Shown here: positions 1 to 10,992 of the stretch, piece after piece | How the letters are laid out: each line of letters opens with the position of its first letter | How positions within the stretch are numbered: position 1 is the first letter of the stretch | Source of the DNA: Hyphomicrobiales bacterium | GTDB lineage: Bacteria; Pseudomonadota; Alphaproteobacteria; Rhizobiales; Beijerinckiaceae | DNA length: 64,000 nucleotides | Reading direction: 5' to 3' | Assembly: GCA_028869185.1 (NCBI GenBank) | Contig: JAGWTA010000006.1 | Coordinates: 62,001-126,000 of the forward strand | Made by a program: the position numbers and the translations under genes | The notes under the pieces: model-generated | What the model was told of the DNA's origin: nothing | The model's database searches: none | Seen by the model: the letters and a program-made list of their open reading frames with translations, nothing else

Positions 1-404
1 CCAACTGGGCTGAGGAAAGCCTGTATTTTTACGCCGCGCGCGACGGCGATGGCCGGGCGCTCGACGGGCGTTCGAACTACGTGCTGCATTTCGCCAGGAA
101 CAGCCTGCCTCCGGCCAACGCCTTCTGGTCGCTGACGATTGTCGGCGCCGACGATCTCATGCTGACGGAAAACGAGATCGGCCGTTACGCCATCGGAGAC
201 CGGACCAAGGGCGTCGTGCGCAACGAGGATGGTTCGCTCGATATTTACATCCAGCACAATCAACCGGAAGCCGGCGCCAGCAATTGGCTGCCCTGCCCGG
301 CGCGACCCTTTCACGTCATTCTGAGGCTTTACGAACCCGGCAAGGACGCGTTGAAAGGCTCGTGGGAGCCGCCCAGAATCATGCGCCGGGACACGCTCGC
401 ATGA
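1..404 (+). CDS. DUF1214 domain protein, C-terminal part (5' truncated by window edge)
   Basis: The reading frame is open from base 3 and ends in TGA at 402-404, so only the C-terminal 133 or so residues are present. The segment with NYVLHF, then PPANAFWSLT, then NRY-like GRYAIGDRT, and the closing NWLPCPARPFHVILRLY is the typical end of a DUF1214 domain. Proteins of this family often carry an N-terminal DUF1254 domain; their biochemical role is not settled. The stop overlaps the ATG of the next gene (ATGA), which indicates translational coupling. The family call is from recall of its conserved motifs; no function is assigned. Confidence 0.75.
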   Translation, partial: NWAEESLYFYAARDGDGRALDGRSNYVLHFARNSLPPANAFWSLTIVGADDLMLTENEIGRYAIGDRTKGVVRNEDGSLDIYIQHNQPEAGASNWLPCPARPFHVILRLYEPGKDALKGSWEPPRIMRRDTLA

Positions 405-955
405 GCCGGCTCGCCATCGCCTGCGGCGCTGTTTTCGCGCTGGCCGCGTGGGGCGCGGGCGCCGCTTATGCCGTGCTGACCCCGCGTCTGATCTTCTGGC
501 GGCTGGAAAGCCGGGCGACGCATTGTCAGACAGCCAGCGCCATCTGCGCGCCTCCTGGTCAGTTCATCCACAAACGGGCGCTCGCGACGCCACACGACCG
601 GGCGGTCGTCAATCCCAACGCCGACACGCTTTACTCCTCGGCTTTTCTCGACCTTGGCGCCGGGCCCTGGGTTCTGCACGTCCCCGCGATGGGCGCTCGC
701 TATTACGCGTTCCAGTTCATGGACGCGAAAACGGATGTTTTCGGCTACGCCAGCCGGCGGACGATGGGCGGCAAGCCGGGGGATTATCTGATCGCTGGGC
801 CGAGCTGGAAGGGCGCGGCGCCCGACGGCATGCCTGTTTTTCGCTCGGACACGAATGCGGTCTGGGTGCTGGCGCGGGTGCTTGTCGACGGCCCGCAGGA
901 TACGGCCGCCGTCGCGGCCCTGCAGGACCAATTCTCGCTGAAGCCGCTTCCCTGA
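401..955 (+). CDS. DUF1254 domain-containing membrane-anchored protein
   Basis: A 184-residue protein whose ATG overlaps the stop of the preceding DUF1214 gene. Residues 5-25 form a single hydrophobic N-terminal segment, probably a membrane anchor or uncleaved signal. The remainder holds a DUF1254-like core: NPNADTLYSSAFLDL, then the GPWVLHVPAMGARYYAFQF stretch and a DVFGYASRR motif. The same two domains are fused in many proteobacterial proteins; here they sit in two coupled genes in the order DUF1214 then DUF1254. Longer upstream starts lie inside the previous gene and are rejected because of the ATGA junction. Function is unknown; a periplasmic location is inferred. Confidence 0.75.
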   Translation: MSRLAIACGAVFALAAWGAGAAYAVLTPRLIFWRLESRATHCQTASAICAPPGQFIHKRALATPHDRAVVNPNADTLYSSAFLDLGAGPWVLHVPAMGARYYAFQFMDAKTDVFGYASRRTMGGKPGDYLIAGPSWKGAAPDGMPVFRSDTNAVWVLARVLVDGPQDTAAVAALQDQFSLKPLP

Positions 956-982
956 CGCCTTCGGAAAAAGCTGCGGCTGCGC

Positions 983-1012
983 CTTGACAGCCTTGGACCC
1001 TCGTCCTTATCT
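983..1012 (+). promoter_or_regulatory. groESL promoter (-35 TTGACA, -10 TTATCT)
   Basis: TTGACA at 984-989 is followed after exactly 17 bases by TTATCT at 1007-1012. The extended -35 CTTGACA also resembles the CTTG core of alphaproteobacterial heat-shock (RpoH) promoters, so dual use is possible. Transcription would start near 1019, just ahead of the CIRCE operator. Confidence 0.7.
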
Positions 1013-1024
1013 CCGCTGCGCCTG

Positions 1025-1051
1025 TTAGCACTCGCCGTCAGGGAGTGCCAA
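1025..1051 (+). promoter_or_regulatory. CIRCE element (HrcA operator)
   Basis: TTAGCACTC at 1025-1033, a 9-base spacer, then GAGTGCCAA at 1043-1051. This matches the CIRCE consensus with a single mismatch (C for T in the right arm). It lies between the promoter and groES, where HrcA would block initiation or early elongation. hrcA itself is not in this window. Confidence 0.93.
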
Positions 1052-1108
1052 CAGGCGTTCCATTTCCTCGCGGGCCCTGCGCCCGCGGCCAAACCAGGGA
1101 AAAGCCTC

Positions 1109-3068
<1,960 letters not shown>

Positions 3069-3120
3069 GTCCCGCCTCGCACACATTCAGCCGCGCTCAG
3101 GCGGGGCTGAATTCTACCCA

Positions 3121-3155
3121 AGCCCGGATCGCGCACGCGATCCGGGCTTTTTTTT
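3121..3155 (+). terminator. intrinsic terminator of groESL
   Basis: AGCCCGGATCG at 3121-3131 pairs with CGATCCGGGCT at 3138-3148 and is followed by a run of eight T residues. It lies 53 bases after the groEL stop. Confidence 0.92.
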
Positions 3156-3375
3156 GTTATTTCCCAATACGAATATCGAAGTCCTGCCCGAACCAGAAGT
3201 CCCTTTACAATTAGCGCATTAGAAAAGAAACAGAGGCGAAACGAACTCGTTTTCTTCTGACATTCCAATGACCTAGCGTCACAACGCCCTTGCAAAATTA
3301 CACTGTGCGACTAAGGATTGAGGCGCGCGAGGGGGCGGCGTGTGTGTTTTGCGCCGCGGGGAGTGGTGGACGCCC
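3156..3375. other. AT-richer intergenic region between groEL and ihfA
   Basis: There is no credible gene in the 307 bases between the groEL stop and the ihfA start. Beyond the groEL terminator the stretch is noticeably AT-richer than its surroundings and holds the perfect inverted repeat AAACGA-AC-TCGTTT (3239-3252). The ihfA promoter must lie here, but I could not place convincing -35 and -10 boxes. Confidence 0.5.
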
Positions 3376-3714
3376 ATGACGAACAAGACGACAAGGGGAA
3401 CCGCGGTGACGCGCGCCCATTTGCTGGAAGCCTTGTTTACCGCCTGTCCGACCCTGTCGCGCGCTCAGGCGCGTGAAATATTCGAAATGACGCTCGACGA
3501 AATCGGCGATGCGCTGGATCGCAACGAGCCGGTCAAGCTGCGCTCGTTCGGCGCCTTCAACGTGCGCTCCAAACGCGAGCGGATCGGGCGCAACCCCAAG
3601 ACGGGCGTCGAAGCGCCGATCAAGCCACGCCGCGTCGTGACGTTCAAGGCCTCGCCGGTGCTGATCGCGCGCGTCAACCACGAGGCGTTCGAACATCTCC
3701 ACGAACGCGAATAG
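3376..3714 (+). CDS. ihfA: integration host factor subunit alpha
   Basis: A 112-residue member of the HU/IHF family. The beta-arm signature is visible as FGAFNVRSKRERIGRNPKTG followed by RRVVTFKASPVLIARVN; this agrees with IhfA rather than HU. IHF is a heterodimer that bends DNA sharply at specific sites and assists sigma-54 promoters, recombination and nucleoid shape. I chose the ATG at 3376, preceded by a GGGGAG ribosome site, over an upstream GTG at 3340 that would add 12 unlikely residues. The gene stands alone and converges on the aminotransferase gene, with 8 bases between the stops. IHF could act at the sigma-54 promoter of glnK further along, but that is inference. Confidence 0.92.
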   Translation: MTNKTTRGTAVTRAHLLEALFTACPTLSRAQAREIFEMTLDEIGDALDRNEPVKLRSFGAFNVRSKRERIGRNPKTGVEAPIKPRRVVTFKASPVLIARVNHEAFEHLHERE

Positions 3715-3722
3715 CGGCCGCC

Positions 3723-5135
3723 TCAGGCGCCGGCGCGCGCCTTCAGAGCATGTTCTGCGAGCGTCTTGCCAAGGCTCCAGACGGCGCCCGGCACGCGATG
3801 GGCGTCAGCAATCACCGCATCGAACGCGCGCACGATCCAGGCCACGTCCTCGTCGTTCAGATTGAGCGGCGGCAGCAGTTTGACGATATTGGCGCCGTGG
3901 CCGGCCACCTGGCACAAAATCTTGTGATCCTTGAACAAGGGAATCGTGATGATCTGGCTGAACAGGCCGGCGTTGACCGTTTCCAGCATCGCGAAAGCGG
4001 CCTTGAGTTTCAGCGATTTGGGCGCGCCGAATTCGACGCCGATCATCAGACCCTTGCCGCGCACGTCCTTGAGCAGTTCGTAGCGCGGCGCCATGGCGCG
4101 CAGCGCGCGCATGATATCCTCGCCGCGGCGGGCGGCGTTTTCGACAAGGCCTTCGGCGTCGATCACATCGAGCGTGGCGATGGCCGCGGCCATGCCGAGA
4201 TCGTTTTTGGCGAAGGTCGAGCCGTGCACGACCGCACGGTCCATGCGGTTGAAGACTTTCTCGAAAATCCACTTGCGCGCCAGCACGGCGCCCACCGGAA
4301 CATGGCCGCCAGACAAGGCTTTCGAAAGCAGGATCATGTCCGGCTCGACGCCCCAATGTTCGACGGCGAGAAACTTGCCGGTGCGGCCAAGCCCGGTCTG
4401 GATTTCGTCGGCCACGAACAGCGCGCCGTATTTGCGGCACAGATCCTGCGCCCCCTTGAGATAATCGTCGGCGGGCATGTTCACGCCCTTGCCCTGGATA
4501 GGCTCGACGAAAAAAGCGGCGACGTCGCGATGTCGCAGCGCGGCCTCCAGCGCGGCCAGATCGTTGAACGGAATTTCCGAGACAGAGGGCAGAAGCGGGC
4601 CAAAGCCGTCGCGGAACGTCGCGTCGCCATTCATCGACAGCGCGCCGTAGGTCAGGCCATGAAAGGCGTGATCGCAATGCACGATGCGGTTGCGGCCGGT
4701 CGCCGAGCGCGCGAATTTCATCGCGGCCTCGACGGATTCGGCGCCCGAATTGGCGAAGAAAACCTTGTCGAGCCAGGGCGCCCGGGCGATGAGCTTTTCC
4801 GCGAGCACACCCGCCAGAACCGGCACGTCCATCTGGACGAGATTGGGCAGATCGGCGGCCAGCACGCTTTCCAGCGACGCGCGAACGGCAGGATGATTGC
4901 GCCCGATCGCAAAAACGCCCCAGCCCGAGAGGAGATCGAGATAACGCGCGCCAGCGCGATCGGTCAGATACTGGCCGACGCCATGCGTGAAGCCGACGTC
5001 GTAACCGATGGTCTGCAGCACGCGCACCATCTGCTCGTTCAGGTAGCGGTTATGCAGCGCGTAACGCTCGGGTTCGCGCTGGGCGGCCAGCGCGCCGAGA
5101 TCGGCGCCGTCCGGCGGTGGTGCCATGTGGTTCAT
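3723..5135 (-). CDS. class III PLP-dependent aminotransferase (acetylornithine/ornithine type, possibly HpnO-like)
   Basis: A 470-residue fold-type I aminotransferase. The PLP-binding NSGAESVEAAMKFAR phosphate loop, the catalytic-Asp region FVADEIQTGLGRTG and the Schiff-base lysine in LLSKALSGGHVPVGAV are present, as is the HGSTFAKNDLGMAAA segment of the class. An N-terminal extension of about 45 residues precedes the core. The closest named relatives I recall are acetylornithine/ornithine transaminases and HpnO, which makes aminobacteriohopanetriol in hopanoid producers. No hopanoid gene is adjacent, so the substrate stays open. It is a single gene, convergent with ihfA and divergent from the ABC exporter gene. 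Confidence 0.85.
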   Translation of the reverse strand: MNHMAPPPDGADLGALAAQREPERYALHNRYLNEQMVRVLQTIGYDVGFTHGVGQYLTDRAGARYLDLLSGWGVFAIGRNHPAVRASLESVLAADLPNLVQMDVPVLAGVLAEKLIARAPWLDKVFFANSGAESVEAAMKFARSATGRNRIVHCDHAFHGLTYGALSMNGDATFRDGFGPLLPSVSEIPFNDLAALEAALRHRDVAAFFVEPIQGKGVNMPADDYLKGAQDLCRKYGALFVADEIQTGLGRTGKFLAVEHWGVEPDMILLSKALSGGHVPVGAVLARKWIFEKVFNRMDRAVVHGSTFAKNDLGMAAAIATLDVIDAEGLVENAARRGEDIMRALRAMAPRYELLKDVRGKGLMIGVEFGAPKSLKLKAAFAMLETVNAGLFSQIITIPLFKDHKILCQVAGHGANIVKLLPPLNLNDEDVAWIVRAFDAVIADAHRVPGAVWSLGKTLAEHALKARAGA

Positions 5136-5340
5136 CGATCGTTCGTCCGGCGCGGCGGCGCGCGCTGTAAATATTGCCTAGTTGCCCCTGAACAAGGGGT
5201 TTCCTTGGCCTGCGCGGGGCAGCCTTGTCAAATGTCCGCCGGGCTTGCGCCGCAATTGGCGCCTAGCCAGTCGTCGCGACCTTGCCGGCGCCTCGCAGGA
5301 CCGGTAGAGCGCGGGACGAAATCTTGGACGGAGAAACCGG

Positions 5341-7434
5341 ATGCGGGCGCTTGGCGCGGCGGTGGGACTTTTTGCGATTGCGGCGGCCCTGGCCGGGGCG
5401 CGCAGCGGTTCGGGTCAGATTCTGCTGCTGGCGGGCGCCGCAGCGCTGTGCGGTGTCGCGGCGTTTCTGTCGGCGCGCATCTCGACCTTCCTGAAAATCT
5501 TCGCCGCAATCTTCGCGGTAGAGACGATTGTCTTCGGCCTCGCCGTGGTGGCAAACCAGCTCGGCTACTGGCCCGCAATCTACAAGGACTACACGCTGCC
5601 CGACACGCTGCCCATCACCGTCGCGCTGTTTTGCGTGATCGTGTACGCGGTTTCGCATTTCCGCGTCGTGCGGCAAATGACGGCGATCGCCGATCGCTAT
5701 TTCGACCAGCAGGAAAAGGGCGCGGCGCGCATCTGGCCGTTCGGCGTTTTTTCGGCGCGCGAACGGTCCATCGCGATTGCAATGATTGTCGCGCTCGTTC
5801 TCATCAATCAGGCGCAGGTCGCCATCAACGTGCGCCTGTCATTTTTCAACCGTGACTGGTTCGACGCCATTCAGTCCAAGAACGCGCCGGAATTCTGGCG
5901 GCAATTGCTGTGGGTGTTCACGCCCTGGGCGTTCGTCTACATCATCAGCGCCGTGATCGAATTCGTCATGCAGTCGATGCTCGTCATCCGCTGGCGGCGG
6001 TGGCTGACCGACTTTTACGTCCGTCACTGGCTGGGCGAACACGCGCATTATCGCATGAGCCTGGCCAGCGCCGCCGCCGACAACCCCGATCAGCGCATTG
6101 CCGAGGACGTCAACAAATTCATCGACGGCGGAACGGACGGCTACGGCGTTTATTCGTATTCGATCCTTCTGATCTCGACCCTATCCTCGCTCGTGTCTTT
6201 CGCCATCGTGCTGTGGAACCTGTCGGGCAATTACGCGATTCCCGGGACGACAATCGTCATCCCCGGCTTCCTGTTCTGGGTGGCGCTGATCTATTCGGCG
6301 GTCGGCACGATCGTCACGCATTTCATTGGCCGCTCGCTCGTTGGACTTTATTTCGAACGTCAGCGCGTGGAGGCCGATTTCCGTTTCTCACTGGCGCGCC
6401 TGCGCGAATATTCCGAGCAGATCGCGCTGCTCAATGGCGAGAGCGCCGAACAGGCGACGCTTGGCCAGCGGTTTTCCGCTGTGATCGGCAATTATCTGGC
6501 GCTCGTTTCGCGGCGCAAGAAGCTGCTTGGTTTCACCGCCACCTATGGCCAGATTTCGCCGATCATTCCGTACGTATTCGCTGCGCCCTTCTACTTCGCC
6601 GACAAGATCAAGCTTGGCGTGATGACGCAGACCGCAAGCGCCTTCGGGCGTGTGGAAGGCGCATTGAACTTTTTCGTCAGCTATTACACCTCGCTCGCCA
6701 ATTTCAAATCCGTGCTCGATCGTCTGACCTCGTTCGACGCCGCGATTGCGCGCGCGCATGAAGCAGCGGACGCGGGCCCGCGCCTTGCTTCGGGCGACGC
6801 GAAGGGTGTGACGTTTACCGATGTCAAAGTGGCTCTGCCCAACGGCCGCGTCGTCGTGACGGCGCGCGATCTCGTGTTGCGCGCCGGCGAGGCGACGCTG
6901 ATTTCCGGGCCGTCCGGCTCGGGCAAGTCGACGCTGCTGCGCGCGGCCTCCGGCATCTGGCCTTACGGCGCAGGCCAGATCGCCATCCCGGCGGGCGCGC
7001 ATGTGATGACGCTGCCGCAGCGGCCCTACCTGCCCAACGGCCCGCTGCGCGCGGCCGTCGCCTATCCTGCTGCGCAAAACGCTTATTCCGATGCGGCGAT
7101 CAAGGCCGCGCTCGAAGCTGCGCGCCTGCCCGAACTTGTGGCGCGGCTCGATGAGGAAGACGCATGGTCGCAGCGCCTGTCGGGCGGCGAGCAGCAACGG
7201 CTCGCCATCGCGCGCGCGCTGCTGGCCAAACCCGACTGGCTGTTGCTGGACGAGGCGACGGCCGCGCTCGATGAAAAACTGGAAACCGAGATTTACGGCG
7301 CCATCGCCGAAAACCTGCCGAACACGACCATTGTCTCGATCGGCCATCGCTCGACGCTGAACGCGTTGCACAAGCGACGGCTGGTTCTGCAGCGCGATGG
7401 CGAAGGCGTCAGCGCGCCTGCGGAGGCGGGCTGA
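5341..7434 (+). CDS. ABC transporter, fused permease and ATPase (SbmA/BacA-related, YddA type)
   Basis: A 697-residue half-transporter. The first 60 residues carry two hydrophobic segments, followed by an ABC_membrane_2/SbmA-BacA-like membrane domain up to about residue 430 (with INVRLSFFNRDWFDAIQ, characteristic of this family). The nucleotide-binding domain has Walker A GPSGSGKST near residue 523, the signature LSGGEQQRLAIARAL near 612 and Walker B WLLLDEATAALDE near 634, so it should be ATP-driven. Relatives move peptides, cobalamin or very-long-chain acyl groups; the substrate here cannot be told. It probably works as a homodimer in the inner membrane. The start follows a GGACGGAG ribosome site. 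Confidence 0.9.
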   Translation: MRALGAAVGLFAIAAALAGARSGSGQILLLAGAAALCGVAAFLSARISTFLKIFAAIFAVETIVFGLAVVANQLGYWPAIYKDYTLPDTLPITVALFCVIVYAVSHFRVVRQMTAIADRYFDQQEKGAARIWPFGVFSARERSIAIAMIVALVLINQAQVAINVRLSFFNRDWFDAIQSKNAPEFWRQLLWVFTPWAFVYIISAVIEFVMQSMLVIRWRRWLTDFYVRHWLGEHAHYRMSLASAAADNPDQRIAEDVNKFIDGGTDGYGVYSYSILLISTLSSLVSFAIVLWNLSGNYAIPGTTIVIPGFLFWVALIYSAVGTIVTHFIGRSLVGLYFERQRVEADFRFSLARLREYSEQIALLNGESAEQATLGQRFSAVIGNYLALVSRRKKLLGFTATYGQISPIIPYVFAAPFYFADKIKLGVMTQTASAFGRVEGALNFFVSYYTSLANFKSVLDRLTSFDAAIARAHEAADAGPRLASGDAKGVTFTDVKVALPNGRVVVTARDLVLRAGEATLISGPSGSGKSTLLRAASGIWPYGAGQIAIPAGAHVMTLPQRPYLPNGPLRAAVAYPAAQNAYSDAAIKAALEAARLPELVARLDEEDAWSQRLSGGEQQRLAIARALLAKPDWLLLDEATAALDEKLETEIYGAIAENLPNTTIVSIGHRSTLNALHKRRLVLQRDGEGVSAPAEAG

Positions 7435-7446
7435 AGCGCGGGCGCT

Positions 7447-7701
7447 TCAGAACACGCCGTCCTTTTTCTGGCGCCGCGCCGGTTCGCCGAACTGCGCCCG
7501 ACATTCGGGCGACAATTTATCGAGCCTGGCTTCCATGCAGGCCTGGATTTTCGCGACGTTGGGAATGACGTCGGCGCAAAACTTCCAGGCGTCGGCGGCG
7601 CAGGCGGTGCGCTGCTCCAGCGTGCCTTGCGCTGCGACGGGGCTGGCCGCCACAAAAACCTGCGCCGCCAGCGCCAGACCAAAACCGAAAGCAAGCCGCA
7701 T
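7447..7701 (-). CDS. small secreted cysteine-containing protein
   Basis: An 84-residue protein starting at the ATG at 7701, which is preceded by a perfect GGAGG; a longer TTG start at 7725 lacks such support. The first 25 or so residues are a signal peptide ending near AAQG. The mature part has four cysteines (TACAADAWKFC, IQACMEARL, LSPEC) in the pattern of the cysteine-rich-repeat-like small periplasmic proteins common in Hyphomicrobiales, probably joined as two disulfides. It converges on the ABC transporter gene with 12 bases between stops. No function is known. Confidence 0.7.
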   Translation of the reverse strand: MRLAFGFGLALAAQVFVAASPVAAQGTLEQRTACAADAWKFCADVIPNVAKIQACMEARLDKLSPECRAQFGEPARRQKKDGVF

Positions 7702-7825
7702 CACATCCTCCGCACGACCGACCAATCTCGCGAACCGATTGCGGCGATTTTAGCGGAGCGCCGCCCTCCGCGCGAGCTTGCCTTGCGCGCGTCCCGCGCC
7801 TAAACCGCCCGCAGGAAGCCATCAA

Positions 7826-9316
7826 ATGACAGAAACAGCCAAAGTTAAAGCCCGCCTGCCCCGCGGTTTCGTCGACCGCGCCCCCGCAGACCTTGCCGCG
7901 CAGGAGCGCATGCTGGCCGCCATCCGGGCCTCTTACGAACTCTACGGGTTCGAGGCGGTGGAGACGCCGTTCGTCGAATATACCGAGACGCTCGGCAAAT
8001 TCCTGCCCGATCAGGACCGACCGAACGAGGGCGTGTTTTCCTTTCAAGACGACGACGAGCAATGGCTTTCGCTGCGCTACGATCTGACGGCGCCGCTCGC
8101 CCGTTTCGTGGCCGAAAATTTCGACAGGCTGCCCAAGCCCTACCGCTCCTATCGCGCCGGCTTCGTGTTCCGCAATGAAAAGCCCGGCCCCGGTCGCTTT
8201 CGCCAGTTCATGCAATTCGACGCCGATACAGTGGGCGCAGCCTCCGTCGCGGCGGACGCTGAAATCTGCATGATGGCCGCCGACACGCTGGAGCGCCTCG
8301 GCGTCAAGCGCGGCGATTACGTCATCAAGGTCAATAACCGCAAGGTGCTCGACGGCGTCATGGAAGCGATCGGCCTGCCCGATGCGCCCGAGCATCATCA
8401 GCGCCGTCTGAAAGTGCTGCGCGCCATCGACAAGCTCGACCGGCTGGGCGCCGATGGCGTCGAATTGCTGCTCGGCAAGGGCCGCAAGGATGAAAGCGGC
8501 GATTTTACCGCCGGCGCGGAACTCGAAGCTGAAAAGATTGCGCGCGTGCTGGCCTTCACCAGCGCGCGCAAGGCGACCAACGCGCAAACGCTCGCCGCGC
8601 TCGAACAGGCCGCGCAGGGATCGGCGCGCGGATCCGAAGGCGTGGGCGAATTGCGCGAGATCGCCGCATTCGCGCTGGCGGGCGGCTATGGCGAGGATCG
8701 CATCCTCATCGATCCCTCCGTCGTGCGCGGCCTGGAATATTACACCGGACCGGTCTTCGAGGCCGAACTGACGTTTGGCGTCACGGACGAAAAAGGCCAG
8801 CCCGTGCGCTTCGGCTCGGTCGGCGGCGGCGGGCGCTATGACGGGCTCGTCGGGCGTTTCCGCACCGAACCTGTGCCCGCCACCGGTTTTTCCATTGGCG
8901 TGTCGCGTCTGTTTGCTGCGCTCAAACTCATCGACAGTCCCATCGTCGGCGCCGGCGCGCAGCGCGGGCCGGTTGTCGTGCTCGTCATGGATCGCGAACG
9001 CATCGGCGCCTATCAGAAGATGGTTGCGGCATTGCGCGCAGCGGGTGTGCGCGCGGAACTTTATCTCGGCTCCGCCGGCATGAAGGCGCAGATGAAATAC
9101 GCCGACAAGCGCAATGCGCCTTGCGTCGTCATTCAGGGTTCGGACGAAGCGGCCAAAGGCGAAGTGCAAATCAAGGATCTGATCGAAGGCGCGAAAGCGG
9201 CCGCTGCAATCCAGTCCAACGAGGAATGGAAAAGCGCGCGTCCCGCGCAGTTTTCGGTGGCGGAAGACAAGCTCGTCGATGCCGTTCAAGAGGTTTTGGC
9301 GCGGCGCGACGCCTGA
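7826..9316 (+). CDS. hisS: histidyl-tRNA synthetase
   Basis: A 496-residue class II aminoacyl-tRNA synthetase that charges tRNA-His; the cognate tRNA-His gene lies 25 kb further on. Motif 2 is seen in [20 protein letters not shown], the histidine-A signature as [14 protein letters not shown], and motif 3 as [10 protein letters not shown], followed by an anticodon-binding domain in the last 100 residues. I chose the ATG at 7826 (GCAGGAAG ribosome site) rather than an upstream start. At 496 residues it belongs to the longer alphaproteobacterial type, consistent with a tRNA-His that lacks the extra G at position -1. Confidence 0.96.
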   Translation: MTETAKVKARLPRGFVDRAPADLAAQERMLAAIRASYELYGFEAVETPFVEYTETLGKFLPDQDRPNEGVFSFQDDDEQWLSLRYDLTAPLARFVAENFDRLPKPYRSYRAGFVFRNEKPGPGRFRQFMQFDADTVGAASVAADAEICMMAADTLERLGVKRGDYVIKVNNRKVLDGVMEAIGLPDAPEHHQRRLKVLRAIDKLDRLGADGVELLLGKGRKDESGDFTAGAELEAEKIARVLAFTSARKATNAQTLAALEQAAQGSARGSEGVGELREIAAFALAGGYGEDRILIDPSVVRGLEYYTGPVFEAELTFGVTDEKGQPVRFGSVGGGGRYDGLVGRFRTEPVPATGFSIGVSRLFAALKLIDSPIVGAGAQRGPVVVLVMDRERIGAYQKMVAALRAAGVRAELYLGSAGMKAQMKYADKRNAPCVVIQGSDEAAKGEVQIKDLIEGAKAAAAIQSNEEWKSARPAQFSVAEDKLVDAVQEVLARRDA

Positions 9317-9424
9317 AAGTTCGTAACGCAGAGGGCGCGCCCGGAAAGTGGAAGGTCGCATGAGGCGTTCACGCGCATGAGCAAGGGCGTTTCCATCTCG
9401 CAAGCCGTGCGGCGCGACTGAGCC

Positions 9425-10879
9425 ATGCAGGTCCTCCTCGCCTTCGCGGTCAACGCTGCATTCAATCTCGTGATCGGCTTGCTGGTCGCGCGGTTTCTCG
9501 GGCCGGCGGAATATGGCCGGTTTGCGCTTGCCGTCACGCTCGGGCTCGTGCTGCAGGCCGCGCTGCTCGATTGGTTGCGGCTTTCGACGATCCGCTTCTA
9601 CTCGGAAAAGACGCGGGCCGAGGCGCCGCATATTCGCGCCACGCTGAATTACGGCGCCATCGTCCTTTGTCTTGGCCTCGCGCTCGTCGCCGCCGTCATC
9701 TTTCTGTCAGGGATCGAGATCGGCCTGCCGAGCGCGCTGCTGGCGTTGGGCGTGACAACGGCCATCGCAAACGGGCTCATCGATTTCGCCATGGCGATCC
9801 TGCGCGCGCGCTTCGCCAATGCACTCTATCTGCGGCTGATCCTGTTCAAGAATGTGTTCTCGCTGGCGCTCACGGTTGGCGGCGCTTTTTTGTTTCATTC
9901 AGCGGCCATCGCGCTTTCGGGCGCCATCGCGTCGATTTTCGGATCGCTCATCCTGTCGCGCGGCGCGCTGCTCGACGCCGATGCGCGCCCGCGCGACGCC
10001 GATGGCGCGGAAGCAGCGCTCTTCTTGCGCTACAGCGCGCCCATCGTTGCGGCAAACCTGCTTTATCTCGCCATCCCGCTGGTCAATCGTTCGCTGGTCG
10101 CCATTCACTATGGCTTCGCCGAAACCGGGCAGTTTTCGCTTGCATACGACATTGGCCTGCGCGCTATCCAAACCATCGGCGCGGCGCTCGACACCGTTCT
10201 GTTCCAGATCGCGGTGGCGGCGCAGGATCTGCACGGCCGCGACCGCGCACGCGTGCAGATCGCGCGCAACATGACGATCGTGCTCGCCATCGCCGCGCCT
10301 GCGACGCTCGGCCTCGTGATGACGCTGCCCTCGGTCGAGGCCATTCTGGCGCCGCCGGAATATCGCGGCCCCTTTGCGCACTACCTTTCGTTGATGGCGC
10401 CGGGGCTGTTCTGTCTCGTCGTCATGCTGTTTGCGATCAATCCGGTTTTTCAGATCGAGAAACGCACGGCGCCGATGGTCGGCGCGGCAATGATCGGCGC
10501 GCTCGGCACGCCGCTTTTCGACTGGGCGATCACCCGTTTCGTTCCGCCCGCTGCGAACGCGGCGCATCTGGCGATTGCGCAGAGCTGCGCCTATGGCGCG
10601 GCCCTGGCCGCATTGCTGATTTTCGCGCGTACGATGCGTCCGCTTTGGCCGCGCGGGCGCGACGTGGCCGCAATCGCGCTGGCGCTTGCCGCCATGGCCG
10701 GCGCATTGGCCTCGACGCGCAGCTGGGCGCCCAGTCTCGCCACGCTTGTCGCGCAGATGGCGATCGGCGCCGGCGTTTACGGCGCGCTCGCCTTCGGGCT
10801 CGATGTCGCGCAATTGCGCGCGCCCGCGCTGGCGCGCGCGCGCGCCTTTCTTGGCGCGCGGCAGAGTCGCGATGGTTGA
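9425..10879 (+). CDS. polysaccharide/lipid-linked oligosaccharide flippase (Wzx-like, MOP superfamily)
   Basis: A 484-residue polytopic membrane protein with about 12-14 predicted hydrophobic helices. The N-terminal segment, with LLVARFLGPAEYGRFALA, is the recognisable opening of polysaccharide-biosynthesis flippases of the multidrug/oligosaccharidyl-lipid/polysaccharide exporter superfamily. It would move a lipid-linked glycan across the inner membrane. An in-frame TGA lies two codons upstream of the ATG, so the start is fixed although no good ribosome site is visible. There is no surrounding polysaccharide cluster, so the cargo is unknown. Confidence 0.85.
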   Translation: MQVLLAFAVNAAFNLVIGLLVARFLGPAEYGRFALAVTLGLVLQAALLDWLRLSTIRFYSEKTRAEAPHIRATLNYGAIVLCLGLALVAAVIFLSGIEIGLPSALLALGVTTAIANGLIDFAMAILRARFANALYLRLILFKNVFSLALTVGGAFLFHSAAIALSGAIASIFGSLILSRGALLDADARPRDADGAEAALFLRYSAPIVAANLLYLAIPLVNRSLVAIHYGFAETGQFSLAYDIGLRAIQTIGAALDTVLFQIAVAAQDLHGRDRARVQIARNMTIVLAIAAPATLGLVMTLPSVEAILAPPEYRGPFAHYLSLMAPGLFCLVVMLFAINPVFQIEKRTAPMVGAAMIGALGTPLFDWAITRFVPPAANAAHLAIAQSCAYGAALAALLIFARTMRPLWPRGRDVAAIALALAAMAGALASTRSWAPSLATLVAQMAIGAGVYGALAFGLDVAQLRAPALARARAFLGARQSRDG

Positions 10880-10992
10880 TATTTACTTTCGATGCATCGG
10901 CGCCAGCGCGCCGGCGATAACCTTTATATGCGTTAAAACGCGTAAAACGCGGCGTATTTGCTAAGCTTTTCTCTCACAGTCCGGAGAGAACC

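Noticed and set aside
401-955. Long start of the DUF1254 gene at 284.
   Set aside because: It would overlap the preceding gene by 40 codons. The ATGA junction and the hydrophobic N terminus support 401.
7753-7772. Hairpin GCGGAG/CTCCGC ahead of hisS as a T-box-like control element.
   Set aside because: It is short, without a T run, a specifier loop or an antiterminator; chance pairing in GC-rich DNA is more likely.
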